From contig NZ_JFCB01000003.1 in NCBI RefSeq assembly GCF_000725125.1, positions 1-64,000 of the forward strand: a stretch of DNA of 64,000 nt. Direction: 5' to 3'. This DNA is from Streptomyces toyocaensis (lineage in GTDB: Bacteria; Actinomycetota; Actinomycetes; Streptomycetales; Streptomycetaceae). The position numbers and the translations under genes are program-made. Position 1 is the stretch's first letter; each line of letters starts with the position of its first letter. This document shows, one piece after another, positions 35,585 to 44,466 of this stretch. The notes under the pieces were generated by a model. The model was not told where the DNA came from. It saw only the letters and a list, made by a program, of their open reading frames with translations, and did no database searches.

Positions 35585-35743
35585 GGAGGCTGCCGTTCTG
35601 CTCGGGTTCGTGGACTACTACGGAAGCCGAGTATCCCACGCGGTGAAAAGCGGTTTTCGCGGATGCGGGCCGTCCTGGGAGAATGGGGCGGTCAGCCGTG
35701 CGACCGTACCGGCTGCCCGAGCAGAGAGAAGGACGTGCCGATC

Positions 35744-37477
35744 GTGGCTCAGAGCACCGAGACCACCGACTGGGTCTCCCGTTTCGCGGATGAGGTCATC
35801 GAGGAGTCGGAGCGTCGGGCCGCGGGCAAACCTGTTGTCGTCGCGTCCGGACTCTCCCCCTCCGGCCCGATCCACCTGGGCAACCTCCGCGAGGTCATGA
35901 CCCCGCACCTCGTCGCCGACGAGATCCGCCGCCGCGGCCACCAGGTCCGGCACCTGATCTCCTGGGACGACTACGACCGCTACCGCAAGGTCCCGGCCGG
36001 TGTCGCCGGCGTGGACGAGACGTGGGCCGAGCACATCGGCAAGCCGCTCACCTCCGTCCCCGCCCCCAAGGGCTCCGCGTACCCGAACTGGGCCGAGCAC
36101 TTCAAGGCCGCCATGGTCGAGTCGCTGGCCGAGCTGGGCGTGGAGTTCGACGGGATCAGCCAGACCGAGCAGTACACCTCCGGTGTCTACCGCGAGCAGA
36201 TCCTGCACGCCATGAGGCACCGCGGCGACATCGACGCGATCCTCGACCAGTACCGCACCAAGAAGGCCCCCGCGAAGAAGCAGCAGCAGAAGCCGGTCGA
36301 CGAGGCCGAGCTGGAGGCCGCCGAGGGCTCCGGCGCCGCCGCCGAGGACGACGGCAGCTCCGGCTCCGCCGGCTACTTCCCGTACAAGCCGTACTGCGGC
36401 AACTGCGAGAAGGACCTGACGACGGTCACCTCCTACGACGACGACTCCACCGAGCTGAACTACGCCTGCACCGCGTGCGGCTTCTCGGAGACCGTCCGGC
36501 TGAGCGAGTTCAACCGCGGCAAGCTCGTCTGGAAGGTCGACTGGCCCATGCGGTGGGCCTACGAGGGCGTGATCTTCGAGCCGAGCGGTGTCGACCACTC
36601 CTCGCCGGGGTCGTCGTTCCAGGTGGGCGGGCAGATCGTCGGCATCTTCGGCGGCGAGCAGCCGATCGGGCCGATGTACGCCTTCGTCGGCATCAGCGGC
36701 ATGGCGAAGATGTCGTCGTCCCGGGGCGGCGTGCCGACCCCGGCCGACGCGCTGCAGATCATGGAGCCGCAACTGCTGCGCTGGCTGTACGCCCGGCGCC
36801 GGCCCAACCAGTCCTTCAAGATCGCCTTCGATCAGGAGATCCAGCGCCTGTACGACGAGTGGGACCGGCTCGACGCCAAGGTCGCCGACGGCAGCGTCCT
36901 GCCCGCCGACGCCGCCGCGCACTCCCGCGCGGTCCGCACGGCGAGCGGTGAGCTGCCGACGACGGCCCGCCCGCTGCCCTACCGCACGCTGGCCTCGGTG
37001 GCCGACATCACCGCCGGTCACGAGGACCAGGCCCTGCGGATCCTCAGCGAGCTCGACCCCTCCGACCCGCCGGCCTCGCTGGACGAGGCCCGTCCGCGGT
37101 ACGACAAGGCCGAGGCGTGGATCAACACCCACGTCCCCGCCGACCAGCGCACCATCGTCCGCGCCGAGCCCGACGCCGACCTGCTGAAGTCGCTCGACGA
37201 GCGGGACCGGCAGTCGCTGCGGCTGCTGCTCGACGGCCTCGCGGACAACTGGTCGCTGGACGGGCTCACCCACCTCGTCTACGGCGTGCCCAAGGTCCAG
37301 GCCGGCTTCTCGGCCGACGCCACGCCCAAGGAACTGCCGGCGGAGATCAAGACCGCCCAGCGGTCCTTCTTCGCCCTGCTGTACCACCTGCTGGTCGGGC
37401 GGGACACGGGACCGAGGCTGCCCACGCTGCTGCTGGCCGTGGGGCAGGAGCGGGTGCGGGCGCTGCTCGGGGAGTAG
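35744..37477 (+). CDS. lysS: Lysyl-tRNA synthetase, class I (archaeal type)
   Basis: A 577-residue class I LysRS. The HIGH-like motif is SPSGPIHLGNLRE near residue 44, and the KMSKS-like motif is KMSSSRGGVP near 325. A zinc-ribbon-like region has CGNCEKD and CTACGF. An acidic Lys/Gln/Glu insertion (about 180-205) is a low-complexity linker. Class I LysRS is common in archaea and some actinobacteria; most bacteria use the unrelated class II form. The GTG at 35744 has GAAGGA ten bases upstream; a GTG at 35735 is too close to that site. A very strong hairpin follows the stop. Confidence 0.95.
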   Translation: MAQSTETTDWVSRFADEVIEESERRAAGKPVVVASGLSPSGPIHLGNLREVMTPHLVADEIRRRGHQVRHLISWDDYDRYRKVPAGVAGVDETWAEHIGKPLTSVPAPKGSAYPNWAEHFKAAMVESLAELGVEFDGISQTEQYTSGVYREQILHAMRHRGDIDAILDQYRTKKAPAKKQQQKPVDEAELEAAEGSGAAAEDDGSSGSAGYFPYKPYCGNCEKDLTTVTSYDDDSTELNYACTACGFSETVRLSEFNRGKLVWKVDWPMRWAYEGVIFEPSGVDHSSPGSSFQVGGQIVGIFGGEQPIGPMYAFVGISGMAKMSSSRGGVPTPADALQIMEPQLLRWLYARRRPNQSFKIAFDQEIQRLYDEWDRLDAKVADGSVLPADAAAHSRAVRTASGELPTTARPLPYRTLASVADITAGHEDQALRILSELDPSDPPASLDEARPRYDKAEAWINTHVPADQRTIVRAEPDADLLKSLDERDRQSLRLLLDGLADNWSLDGLTHLVYGVPKVQAGFSADATPKELPAEIKTAQRSFFALLYHLLVGRDTGPRLPTLLLAVGQERVRALLGE

Positions 37478-37485
37478 CCGCCGGC

Positions 37486-37534
37486 ACGACGACAGGGGGC
37501 GCCCGGTGTCCGGCCGGGCGCCCCCTGTCGTCGT
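37486..37534. terminator. Strong bidirectional terminator after lysS
   Basis: A perfect 21-bp stem with a 7-base loop, between the convergent lysS and DUF2637 genes, nine bases after the lysS stop. Confidence 0.92.
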
Positions 37535-37543
37535 GTGCGCGCC

Positions 37544-38857
37544 TTACGCGATGTGGTCCTCTTCCAGTTCCGCCGTGTGGCGCGCCTGGAAGCGCTCGGC
37601 GAGGACCTTCAGCTCGCTCGGGCTCAGGGTCGTGCCGTAGGTCGCCTGGATGTTGTCGCCGAGGACGCGGGGCGTGGGGTAGCTGCCGTCTATCGACTGC
37701 CGGAACACCTGGTAGAAAGCCTCCTCGCCCGGGTCGGCGGCAGGGGTGCCGCCGCCCTCCCCCAGCTCGCGGGTACGGCCGCCGGGAACCACGGGAATCG
37801 GGAAGCCGCCGGTCTCCTCCGGGGAGGGCTCCTGGAGCGGCGGCTCCTCCTGGTACTGCTCCTGGTACTGCTCGGCCTGCCGCTGCTCCGCGTACCAGCG
37901 GGCGTACTCCTCGTCGGGGTCGTAGGTGGGGTCGTAACCGCCGTGGTACTCGACGGTCTGCGGGTCACGGGCCTGCAGCCACGGATTGCCCGCGGTCTCC
38001 TCCCGGTGCCCGGGATTCCGGTGGCCCTCGAGTTCCCGGCGCTGCTCGCCGGGAGGCGCGGCCACCGAGCCCACCCGGGCCCCGGCGGCACGACCGGCCG
38101 CGGCCGTGTCCGCGCGGCCGCCCACGGATGTCTCCGCGGCCCCGGGCGCCGGGGGGAGCAGTGCGGGCTCTATGCCCGCCGCCGCCAGACCCGCCGGGGC
38201 CGTGTCGGCCAGGGGGACGCCGTACTTGGCGAGGCGCAGCGGCATCAGGGACTCGACCGGGGCCTTGCGGCGCCAGGCGCGGCCGTAGCGGGAGCGGAGA
38301 CGGGCCTGGTACACCAGCCGCTCCTGCTCCAGCTTGATCACCTGCTCGTAGGAACGCAGCTCCCACAGCTTCATCCGCCGCCACAGCAGGAACGTCGGGC
38401 CGGGCGAGAGCAGCCAGCGGGTGAGACGGACACCCTCCATGTGCTTGTCGGCGGTGATGTCGGCGATCCGCCCGATCGCGTGCCGGGCCGCCTCCACGGA
38501 GACCACGAACAGCACCGGGATCACGCCGTGCATGCCCACACCGAGCGGATCCGGCCACGCCGCCGCGCCGTTGAAGGCGATCGTCGCCGCCGTCAGCAGC
38601 CACGCCGTCTGCCGCAGCAGCGGGAACGGGATGCGGATCCAGGTCAGCAGCAGGTCCAGCGCGAGCAGGACACAGATACCGGCGTCGATACCGATCGGGA
38701 AGACGTAACTGAAGTCACCGAAGCCCTTTTGCAGGGCGAGCTCACGGACGGCCGCGTACGAACCCGCGAAGCCGATCCCGGCGATGACGACCGCACCGGA
38801 GACGACCACGCCGATGAGAACCCGGTGCATCCGTGTCAGCTGCAGTGGCCCGGCCAC
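37544..38857 (-). CDS. DUF2637 (SpdB-like) membrane protein
   Basis: A 437-residue protein. Four hydrophobic segments in residues about 10-130 (IGVVVSGAVVIAGIGFAGSY, FPIGIDAGICVLLALDLLL, and two more) form the DUF2637 domain. A basic cytoplasmic region and a long Gln/Glu/Pro-rich stretch follow, then a small conserved C-terminal domain (FRQSIDGSYPTPRVLGDNIQ). Plasmid-spread proteins SpdB of Streptomyces belong to this family, and chromosomal copies are common; a role in DNA transfer is not implied here. The GTG at 38857 has GGGAGGGGAG six bases upstream. Confidence 0.85.
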   Translation of the reverse strand: MAGPLQLTRMHRVLIGVVVSGAVVIAGIGFAGSYAAVRELALQKGFGDFSYVFPIGIDAGICVLLALDLLLTWIRIPFPLLRQTAWLLTAATIAFNGAAAWPDPLGVGMHGVIPVLFVVSVEAARHAIGRIADITADKHMEGVRLTRWLLSPGPTFLLWRRMKLWELRSYEQVIKLEQERLVYQARLRSRYGRAWRRKAPVESLMPLRLAKYGVPLADTAPAGLAAAGIEPALLPPAPGAAETSVGGRADTAAAGRAAGARVGSVAAPPGEQRRELEGHRNPGHREETAGNPWLQARDPQTVEYHGGYDPTYDPDEEYARWYAEQRQAEQYQEQYQEEPPLQEPSPEETGGFPIPVVPGGRTRELGEGGGTPAADPGEEAFYQVFRQSIDGSYPTPRVLGDNIQATYGTTLSPSELKVLAERFQARHTAELEEDHIA

Positions 38858-38944
38858 CCGTACTCCCCTCCCAGTGCGTGTTGTTGCGCGCAACAGAGTG
38901 GCACATGTGTGCGGGAGACGGATGGCCGGTTCTGATTCAGGGGG

Positions 38945-39808
38945 TCAGCCCTTGGCGGCGGACGGCTTCGAGGCCGACGGCGACGCCTTGCCCGACGCCT
39001 TGCCCGACGGCTTGCCCGACCCGGAAGCGGACGGCGAACTGTCCGCCTCGCCCGCGCTGTTCGCCTTCGTCACCGAGGCCACCGCCTCCTTGGCGGCCTT
39101 CTGCGCGTCCTTCAGCAGGTCGTCGGCGTCCGGCGCCTTGTCACCGGCCAGACCCGCACCGTTGTAGTCCAGGGTGACGACCGCGTTCTCAACGCGTACC
39201 ACCACCGTCTGCTGCTTGAAGGTGCCTTCCTTCTTCTTCAGGTCGTAGCGCACCGTCGTCGCCTCGTCACCGGTCCCGGAGAGCGGCTCCACCTTGGTGC
39301 CCTTCGCGCCCTCGGCGGACTGGGCGTCCCGCACCTGCTTGGCGTAGTACTCCTTGGCCAGCTTGTCGCCCGGCCCACGGGTGGTGTCCGAGTCGAAGCG
39401 CAGCAGCGACACGTTCAGCCAGCGGAACTGCGACCCCTTCACACCGTTGTTGTCGAGGCTGCTCCAGGAACAGCTGGCACGCGTGGAGAGGTCGTCCGAG
39501 CTGCCCTCCTTGCCGGCCTTCGCCTCCGGAGCCAGATCCTCCAGGGTCTTCTTCGACAGCACCCCACAAGCCTCGGGGAGCTTCTTGTACGCCGCCGCCT
39601 GCACGGTCGGGGACGGGCTCGCGGACGTCGACGCGGAGGCGCCGGCGCCCTTGTCCTTGCCGTCGTCGGAGCCGGAGTCCGAGGAGCAGCCGGCGGCGAT
39701 CAGCATCACCGGGACGGCCGCGGCGCAGACAAGGACGCGGGTGAGACGCTTCGCTCGCTGGTCAGCCGGGTCTCGCTGTGCTCGTCGCTGCATGGTTCCT
39801 TCACTCAT
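38945..39808 (-). CDS. DUF3558-type lipoprotein
   Basis: A 287-residue lipoprotein with a basic N-terminus, a signal peptide and lipobox MLIAAGC (C about residue 41). After a Ser/Ala-rich linker the DUF3558-like domain contains LPEACGVLSKKTLEDLAPEA and CSWSS, a conserved two-cysteine pattern. A Lys/Ser/Ala/Pro-rich tail ends the protein. In mycobacteria and Streptomyces such proteins sit on the outer membrane face; the role is unknown. Two in-frame ATGs (39808, 39793) are possible starts. A homologue follows immediately upstream on the same strand, suggesting duplication. Confidence 0.85.
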   Translation of the reverse strand: MSEGTMQRRAQRDPADQRAKRLTRVLVCAAAVPVMLIAAGCSSDSGSDDGKDKGAGASASTSASPSPTVQAAAYKKLPEACGVLSKKTLEDLAPEAKAGKEGSSDDLSTRASCSWSSLDNNGVKGSQFRWLNVSLLRFDSDTTRGPGDKLAKEYYAKQVRDAQSAEGAKGTKVEPLSGTGDEATTVRYDLKKKEGTFKQQTVVVRVENAVVTLDYNGAGLAGDKAPDADDLLKDAQKAAKEAVASVTKANSAGEADSSPSASGSGKPSGKASGKASPSASKPSAAKG

Positions 39809-39927
39809 GACGCTCGTGTTCCCTGCGGTCTGAACGGGGTCCGAGGGGTCACGGTACGCGGTGAGCCACCCGCGCGGTCCCTCTTCGCCCGCTTCGCGCA
39901 CGGGGACGCAGGGGCGGCGAACGGTGC

Positions 39928-40749
39928 TCAGCCGCTCAGTGAATCGGCCAGCTCGGACGCCAGTTTCCGTGCCCTGTCCTGCATTTCCTTGCTGTCCGGC
40001 ACGGCGCCGACGGTCATCGGCTGCTCCGCGTACTCGACGGTCACGATCACATTGGACGTGCGGAACGCCACAGTCACCGTGCGCTGCCGGGCGGTCGAAC
40101 CGGAGCTGTCCAGCTCGTCGTCGAGGAACGCCTCGTCGCCCAGGTCCTCCAGAAGACGCGGCTGGAGCTCGGTCGGGCCGGCGGACGGCGAGGCGGCGGA
40201 GGAGGAGGCGGAGGACGAGGCCGAGGAGGACGGCGTCGAACTCGCCTCACCGGACGGGCTGATGGAGGGCGTGCCGGACTCCGTGGTCGTCACCGTCGGC
40301 TCCGGGAGCCGCGCCGCCACCTGCTTCGTCGCGAAGAGCTGCCCGGCCTGGGCGTCGTCGCTGACGGCGTTGTCGTAGGAGACGACCCGTTCCAATTCGA
40401 CCAGCAGGTGGTCGGTCGCTTCGGCCGACTCCACCTTCCAACGGCAGCCCACCTTGCGGTCGGTGTCGTAGGTGAGGGTCGCCTCGCCCGCGTACGCCTT
40501 CTCGCGCTGCGCCTCGTCCGCCATCTCCCCAAGCCCGGGGAGGAGTTGGCCGAGCGTGGTGTCGTCGACCGCACCGCAGGGCTCGGGGAGTGTGGCGTAC
40601 CGTCCGGGCTGGGCCGCCTGGGTCGCCGTACCGGCGCTCCCCGGGTTGGAGTTGTCCGACTGGCCGCCGTCCTCGGCACTGCCGGTGCAGCCGGCCAGCA
40701 CGGCCGCCAGGAGCGCGGCGACGCCGGGTACGTACGCCCTCCGCTGCAC
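39928..40749 (-). CDS. Second DUF3558-type lipoprotein
   Basis: A 273-residue lipoprotein paralogous to its downstream neighbour: lipobox AAVLAGC (C about residue 21), LPEPCGAVDDTTLGQLLPG and CRWKVES mark the same two-cysteine domain, but a Ser-rich spacer interrupts it near residue 150. The GTG at 40749 has GAGGAG seven bases upstream; the much longer open frame crosses the rtcB promoter and is not coding. The two lipoprotein genes are 120 bp apart in the same direction. Divergent from the RtcB gene. Confidence 0.83.
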   Translation of the reverse strand: MQRRAYVPGVAALLAAVLAGCTGSAEDGGQSDNSNPGSAGTATQAAQPGRYATLPEPCGAVDDTTLGQLLPGLGEMADEAQREKAYAGEATLTYDTDRKVGCRWKVESAEATDHLLVELERVVSYDNAVSDDAQAGQLFATKQVAARLPEPTVTTTESGTPSISPSGEASSTPSSSASSSASSSAASPSAGPTELQPRLLEDLGDEAFLDDELDSSGSTARQRTVTVAFRTSNVIVTVEYAEQPMTVGAVPDSKEMQDRARKLASELADSLSG

Positions 40750-40965
40750 GGTCGGGCTCCTCTCGACGGTGGGTGCGGGACGGTGCCCGCCGGGTCCTCC
40801 CAAGTGTCCCCGCTGGTTAATCGCTTGCCGCAGGGGGGCGCTCTTCGCAGACAATGTGTATCGCACGCACTGCCGTGGACGCCGGTCCGTCATCCCTTTC
40901 GTCGACCTTGGCGCCGGTTTTGCGCTTCGATACTTCTGTTGGTTTTCCGGGGGAATGGGGACGTT

Positions 40966-42159
40966 GTGTCGTACGTGGAAGTGCCCGGCGCGAAGGTGCC
41001 GATCCGCATGTGGGCGGACCCGGCGACGGTGAAGGAGGGCGCCCTCCAGCAGCTGCGGAACGTCGCCACCCTGCCGTGGATCAAGGGCCTGGCCGTGATG
41101 CCGGACGTGCACTACGGAAAGGGTGCGACGGTCGGGTCGGTCATCGCGATGCGCGGTGCGGTGTGCCCGGCGGCGGTGGGGGTCGACATCGGCTGCGGGA
41201 TGTCGGCGGTGAAGACGTCCCTGACGGCGAGCGACCTGCCCGGCGACCTCTCGCGGCTGCGCTCGAAGATCGAGCAGGTCATTCCGGTGGGCCGTGGCAT
41301 GCACGACGACCCGGTCGACCCCGGCCGGCTGCACGGCTTCGCGACGGGCGGCTGGGACGACTTCTGGACCCGGTTCGGCGGGGTGGCGGACGCGGTCAAG
41401 TTCCGTCAGGAACGCGCCACGAAGCAGATGGGAACGCTCGGCGGAGGGAATCACTACATCGAACTTTTGTTCGATGATGTCGGCTCCGTGTGGCTCACCC
41501 TGCATTCCGGTTCCCGGAACATCGGCAAGGAGCTCGCCGAGCATCACATCGGCATTGCGCAGAAGCTGCCGCACAACCAGGGCTTGGTCGACCGCGACCT
41601 CGCCGTCTTCATAGCGGACACCCCGCAGATGGCGGCGTACCGCAACGACCTCTTCTGGGCGCAGGAGTACGCGAAGTACAACCGCTCGATCATGATGGCG
41701 CTCCTGAAGGACGTGATCCGCAAGGAGTTCAAGAAGGCCGGACCCACCTTTGAGCCGGAGATCTCCTGCCACCACAACTACGTGGCGGAGGAGCGGTACG
41801 AGGGCATGGACCTGCTCGTGACCCGCAAGGGCGCCATCCGCGCGGGTGCGGGTGAGTACGGGATCATCCCAGGCTCCATGGGTACCAGCTCGTACATCGT
41901 GAAAGGGCTCGGCAGCGAGAAGGCGTTCAACTCGGCGTCGCACGGCGCGGGTCGGCGAATGAGCCGGAACGCGGCGAAGCGGCGGTTCACCGTGCGGGAC
42001 CTGGAGCAGCAGACGAGTGGGGTGGAGTGCCGGAAGGACTCCGGTGTACTGGACGAAATTCCGGGAGCGTACAAGAACATCGACCAGGTGATGGAGCAGC
42101 AGCGTGATCTCGTCGAGGTCGTGGCGAAGCTGAAGCAGTTCGTGTGCGTGAAGGGTTGA
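40966..42159 (+). CDS. rtcB: RtcB-family RNA ligase
   Basis: A 397-residue RtcB protein, shorter than the about 480-residue E. coli enzyme. Metal and catalytic elements are visible: MPDVHYGKGATVG, the conserved Cys in VGVDIGCGMSAV, GGGNHYIELL, LHSGSRNIG, CHHNYV, and the guanylated histidine in NSASHGAGRRMSR. RtcB joins 2',3'-cyclic phosphate and 5'-OH RNA ends using GTP and Mn. The GTG at 40966 is preceded by GGGGG and GGGG tracts. It is divergent from a DUF3558 lipoprotein across about 215 bp. No archease gene or RtcR activator is adjacent. Confidence 0.92.
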   Translation: MSYVEVPGAKVPIRMWADPATVKEGALQQLRNVATLPWIKGLAVMPDVHYGKGATVGSVIAMRGAVCPAAVGVDIGCGMSAVKTSLTASDLPGDLSRLRSKIEQVIPVGRGMHDDPVDPGRLHGFATGGWDDFWTRFGGVADAVKFRQERATKQMGTLGGGNHYIELLFDDVGSVWLTLHSGSRNIGKELAEHHIGIAQKLPHNQGLVDRDLAVFIADTPQMAAYRNDLFWAQEYAKYNRSIMMALLKDVIRKEFKKAGPTFEPEISCHHNYVAEERYEGMDLLVTRKGAIRAGAGEYGIIPGSMGTSSYIVKGLGSEKAFNSASHGAGRRMSRNAAKRRFTVRDLEQQTSGVECRKDSGVLDEIPGAYKNIDQVMEQQRDLVEVVAKLKQFVCVKG

Positions 42160-42161
42160 GG

Positions 42162-42190
42162 CGCGGGGCCCTGAGATCCAGGGCCCCGCG
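42162..42190 (+). terminator. Terminator after rtcB
   Basis: A 12-bp stem (CGCGGGGCCCTG) with a 5-base loop, two bases after the rtcB stop codon. Confidence 0.88.
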
Positions 42191-42361
42191 GTCGATCACT
42201 GACTCGCTGTGCTCGCCGCCAATCCGTTTCGTGGGCGCCACCGGCGGATGAGGCAACTCTTCTCCGTGCGGCCGAGCACCGAGGCGGCCTCTGTGAGCCG
42301 CTGCGCGTACGAACGGAGCGTGACCCTCAGCCTCGTGGGATTACGGGACGACCTCTTCGGG

Positions 42362-42499
42362 CTACTTCGCGTGGGTCACCGCGTAGATCATGACGAAGGC
42401 CACGATGTGGATGCCGAAGAGGAAGTAGGCGAGGTAATACCAGACGTAGCGTTCGCGCTTCTTCTCCAGGGCCAGGCGGCGTTGTTCGGGGTCGGGCAT
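42362..42499 (-). CDS. Small single-pass membrane protein (45 residues)
   Basis: A 45-residue protein, missed by length filters. It starts MPDPEQRRLALEKKRERYV and continues into one hydrophobic helix (YYLAYFLFGIHIVAFVMIYA). The charged N-terminus should face the cytoplasm. The ATG overlaps the stop of the upstream SDR gene as ATGA, so it is translationally coupled. Function unknown; similar small proteins (I recall a DUF6126 label) follow dehydrogenase or regulator genes in Streptomyces. Confidence 0.75.
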   Translation of the reverse strand: MPDPEQRRLALEKKRERYVWYYLAYFLFGIHIVAFVMIYAVTHAK

Positions 42500-43275
42500 C
42501 AGGGCTCCCGGTGGACCTTGGTGTTGGACGCCTGGGCGCGCGGGCGGACGACCATCAGGTCGATGTTGACGTGGGGCGGGCGGGTCACCGCCCAGGTGAT
42601 GGTGTCGGCCACGTCGTCCGCGGTGAGGGGCTCCGCGACGCCCTGGTAGACCCTGGAGGCCTTCTCCGCGTCGCCGCCGAAGCGGGTGAGGGCGAACTCC
42701 TCCGTCCTGACCATGCCGGGCGCGATCTCGATGACGCGCACCGGGCGGCCGACGATCTCCAGGCGCAGGGTCTCGGCGAGGACGTGGGCGCCGTGCTTGG
42801 CGGCGACGTAGCCCGCGCCGCCCTCGTAGGTGGCGTGGCCGGCGGTGGAGGAGACGACGACGACCGTGCCGTCGCCGCTCGCGTCCAGCTTGGGGAGCAG
42901 GGCCTGGGTGAGGTGGAGGGTGCCGAGGACGTTGGTCTCGTACATGGTGCGCCAGTGGTCCGGGTCACCGGTGGCGACCGGGTCGGCGCCGAGTGCGCCG
43001 CCGGCGTTGTTGACGAGGACGCCGACGGTCCTGAAGGCGGTGGCGAACTCGTCGACGGCGGCGCGGTCGGTGACGTCGAGGGGGTAGGCCGTGGCCGCGT
43101 GGCCGGCGGCGGTGAGCTCCTCGGCGAGCGCCTCGATGCGGTCCTTGCGCCGGGCGGTGAGGACGACGCGGTATCCGGCCTCGGCGAGCCGGCGTGCCGT
43201 GGCGGCCCCGATTCCGCTGCTCGCGCCCGTGACGACGGCGATGCGGGACGCGGCGGGCGGTGCGGCGGTGGCCAT
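42499..43275 (-). CDS. Short-chain dehydrogenase/reductase
   Basis: A 258-residue classical SDR. The NAD(P) site is VVTGASSGIGAATA near residue 14, followed by NNAGGALG near 92, the catalytic Ser in VVVVSSTAGHATYEGG, and the YVAAKHG active-site Tyr-Lys pair near 156. The ARRKDR after the second strand suggests NADPH preference. The ATG at 43275 has GAGGAG six bases upstream. The substrate is unknown. The downstream 45-residue membrane protein gene overlaps its stop. Confidence 0.9.
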   Translation of the reverse strand: MATAAPPAASRIAVVTGASSGIGAATARRLAEAGYRVVLTARRKDRIEALAEELTAAGHAATAYPLDVTDRAAVDEFATAFRTVGVLVNNAGGALGADPVATGDPDHWRTMYETNVLGTLHLTQALLPKLDASGDGTVVVVSSTAGHATYEGGAGYVAAKHGAHVLAETLRLEIVGRPVRVIEIAPGMVRTEEFALTRFGGDAEKASRVYQGVAEPLTADDVADTITWAVTRPPHVNIDLMVVRPRAQASNTKVHREP

Positions 43276-43373
43276 GGGCTGCTCCTCGGCGATCGGGGCG
43301 GATCGGGCACGACACGCACTCCCCGCCGTGCCCGGCCAGCATAAGCGGGGCCGATGGGGTGATGGCGGGGGCA

Positions 43374-43709
43374 TCAGCCGTTGCGCGGGGCCCACATGAT
43401 CACGGCCATTCCGGCGAGGCAGACCAGTGCGCCGGTGATGTCCCAGCGGTCCGGGCGGTAGCCGTCGGCGACCACACCCCACAGGATCGAGCCGGCGACG
43501 AAGATGCCGCCGTACGCCGCGAGGACGCGGCCGAAGTGGGCGTCGGGCTGGAAGGTCGCGACGAAGCCGTAGGCGCCGAGGGCGAGGACCCCGCCGGCCG
43601 CCCACAGCCGGCCGCGGTGTTCGCGCACGCCCTGCCAGACCAGCCAGGCGCCGCCGATCTCGAGCAGCGCGGCGAGGACGAACAGGGCGGCGGAGCGGAG
43701 GATGAGCAT
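43374..43709 (-). CDS. YnfA-family (UPF0060) small membrane protein
   Basis: A 111-residue protein with four hydrophobic helices that matches the YnfA/UPF0060 family: [42 protein letters not shown] and [19 protein letters not shown] are characteristic. The family is related to small multidrug resistance exporters; activity here is unproven. It is divergent from a MarR-family regulator with about 95 bp between the starts. Confidence 0.92.
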   Translation of the reverse strand: MLILRSAALFVLAALLEIGGAWLVWQGVREHRGRLWAAGGVLALGAYGFVATFQPDAHFGRVLAAYGGIFVAGSILWGVVADGYRPDRWDITGALVCLAGMAVIMWAPRNG

Positions 43710-43804
43710 GCGTGCAGCTTCGCATCCGGGTACGTCACCTGATGGACGGCGCCTGGTACGGGCCGTGGGTGGGATACATCCGCAGGAGCGGAGAGGAGTC
43801 GCGC

Positions 43805-44287
43805 ATGCCGGAGACCGGGCGGGCCGGGCTGCTGGCGGAGCTGGCCGTGGTGTCCCGGCGCTCCATGGCGGCCCACGCCCTGTTCAACCAGGCGCTCTCC
43901 GACCACCTGGGCCTGCACCCCACCGATCTGCAGTGTCTGAACCTGCTGACGCTGGAGGGCGGCCCGGTGGCCACGGGCCGGGTCGCGGAGCTGACGGGGC
44001 TGACGACCGGCTCGGCGACGCGGCTGGTGGACCGGCTGGAGCGGGCGGGGTACGTGGTGCGGGAGCGGGACGCGGGGGACCGGCGGCTGGTGCTGGTGGC
44101 GGTGGTGCCGGAGCGGGCCACCGAGTTCGGGCGGGTGTGGGAGCGTCTCGGCGGCGGCTGGTTCGCGCTCTTCGAGGATCTGGACGATGCCGAACTGGCC
44201 CTGTTCATCCAGCACATGAGGCGTACGACGGAGTTCAGCGCGGAACAGGCGGCCCGGCTGCGGTCGGGGCAGGTCCCGGAGGGTTAG
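43805..44287 (+). CDS. MarR-family transcriptional regulator
   Basis: A 160-residue winged-helix protein: [11 protein letters not shown], then [21 protein letters not shown] (recognition helix) and the wing [19 protein letters not shown]. MarR proteins act as dimers and usually repress a divergent gene until a phenolic or hydrophobic ligand binds. The ATG at 43805 has GAGGAG six bases upstream; the longer open frame reaches into the YnfA promoter and is rejected. Candidates for control are the divergent ynfA-like gene and its own transcript. Confidence 0.88.
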   Translation: MPETGRAGLLAELAVVSRRSMAAHALFNQALSDHLGLHPTDLQCLNLLTLEGGPVATGRVAELTGLTTGSATRLVDRLERAGYVVRERDAGDRRLVLVAVVPERATEFGRVWERLGGGWFALFEDLDDAELALFIQHMRRTTEFSAEQAARLRSGQVPEG

Positions 44288-44466
44288 CCGGTCTCGGCGT
44301 CGTGGCGTTCGCGGGCGCGGTGCACCTCGTCGAAATGGGTCTCCGCCCAGTCCTTCACGGCGTTGAGGAGTCCGCTGAGGCCGGTGCCGAGCGGGGTGAG
44401 CTCGTAGTCGACGCGGACGGGGACGGACGGGGTCACCGTGCGGGTGAGGAGACCGTCGCGTTCCAG
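44284..44466 (-). pseudogene. 5'-truncated HxlR-family regulator
   Basis: Only the C-terminal part of an HxlR-type regulator remains: YSLERDGLLTRTV, then PVRVDYELTPLGTGLSGLL and AVKDWAETHFDEVHRA. The start, N-terminal helices and recognition helix are missing. The open frame continues upstream but in sequence that belongs, on the other strand, to a dehydrogenase. The break lies at about 44466, exactly where the opposite-strand fragment begins. The stop overlaps that of the MarR gene. Confidence 0.75.

Noticed and set aside
33386..35743. Long plus-strand open frame running through argS into lysS
   Set aside because: It is antisense to argS and lacks protein-like composition until the GTG at 35744, where lysS begins.
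40408..40965. Long upstream extension of rtcB
   Set aside because: It is antisense to the DUF3558 lipoprotein and has no conserved sequence; rtcB starts at 40966.
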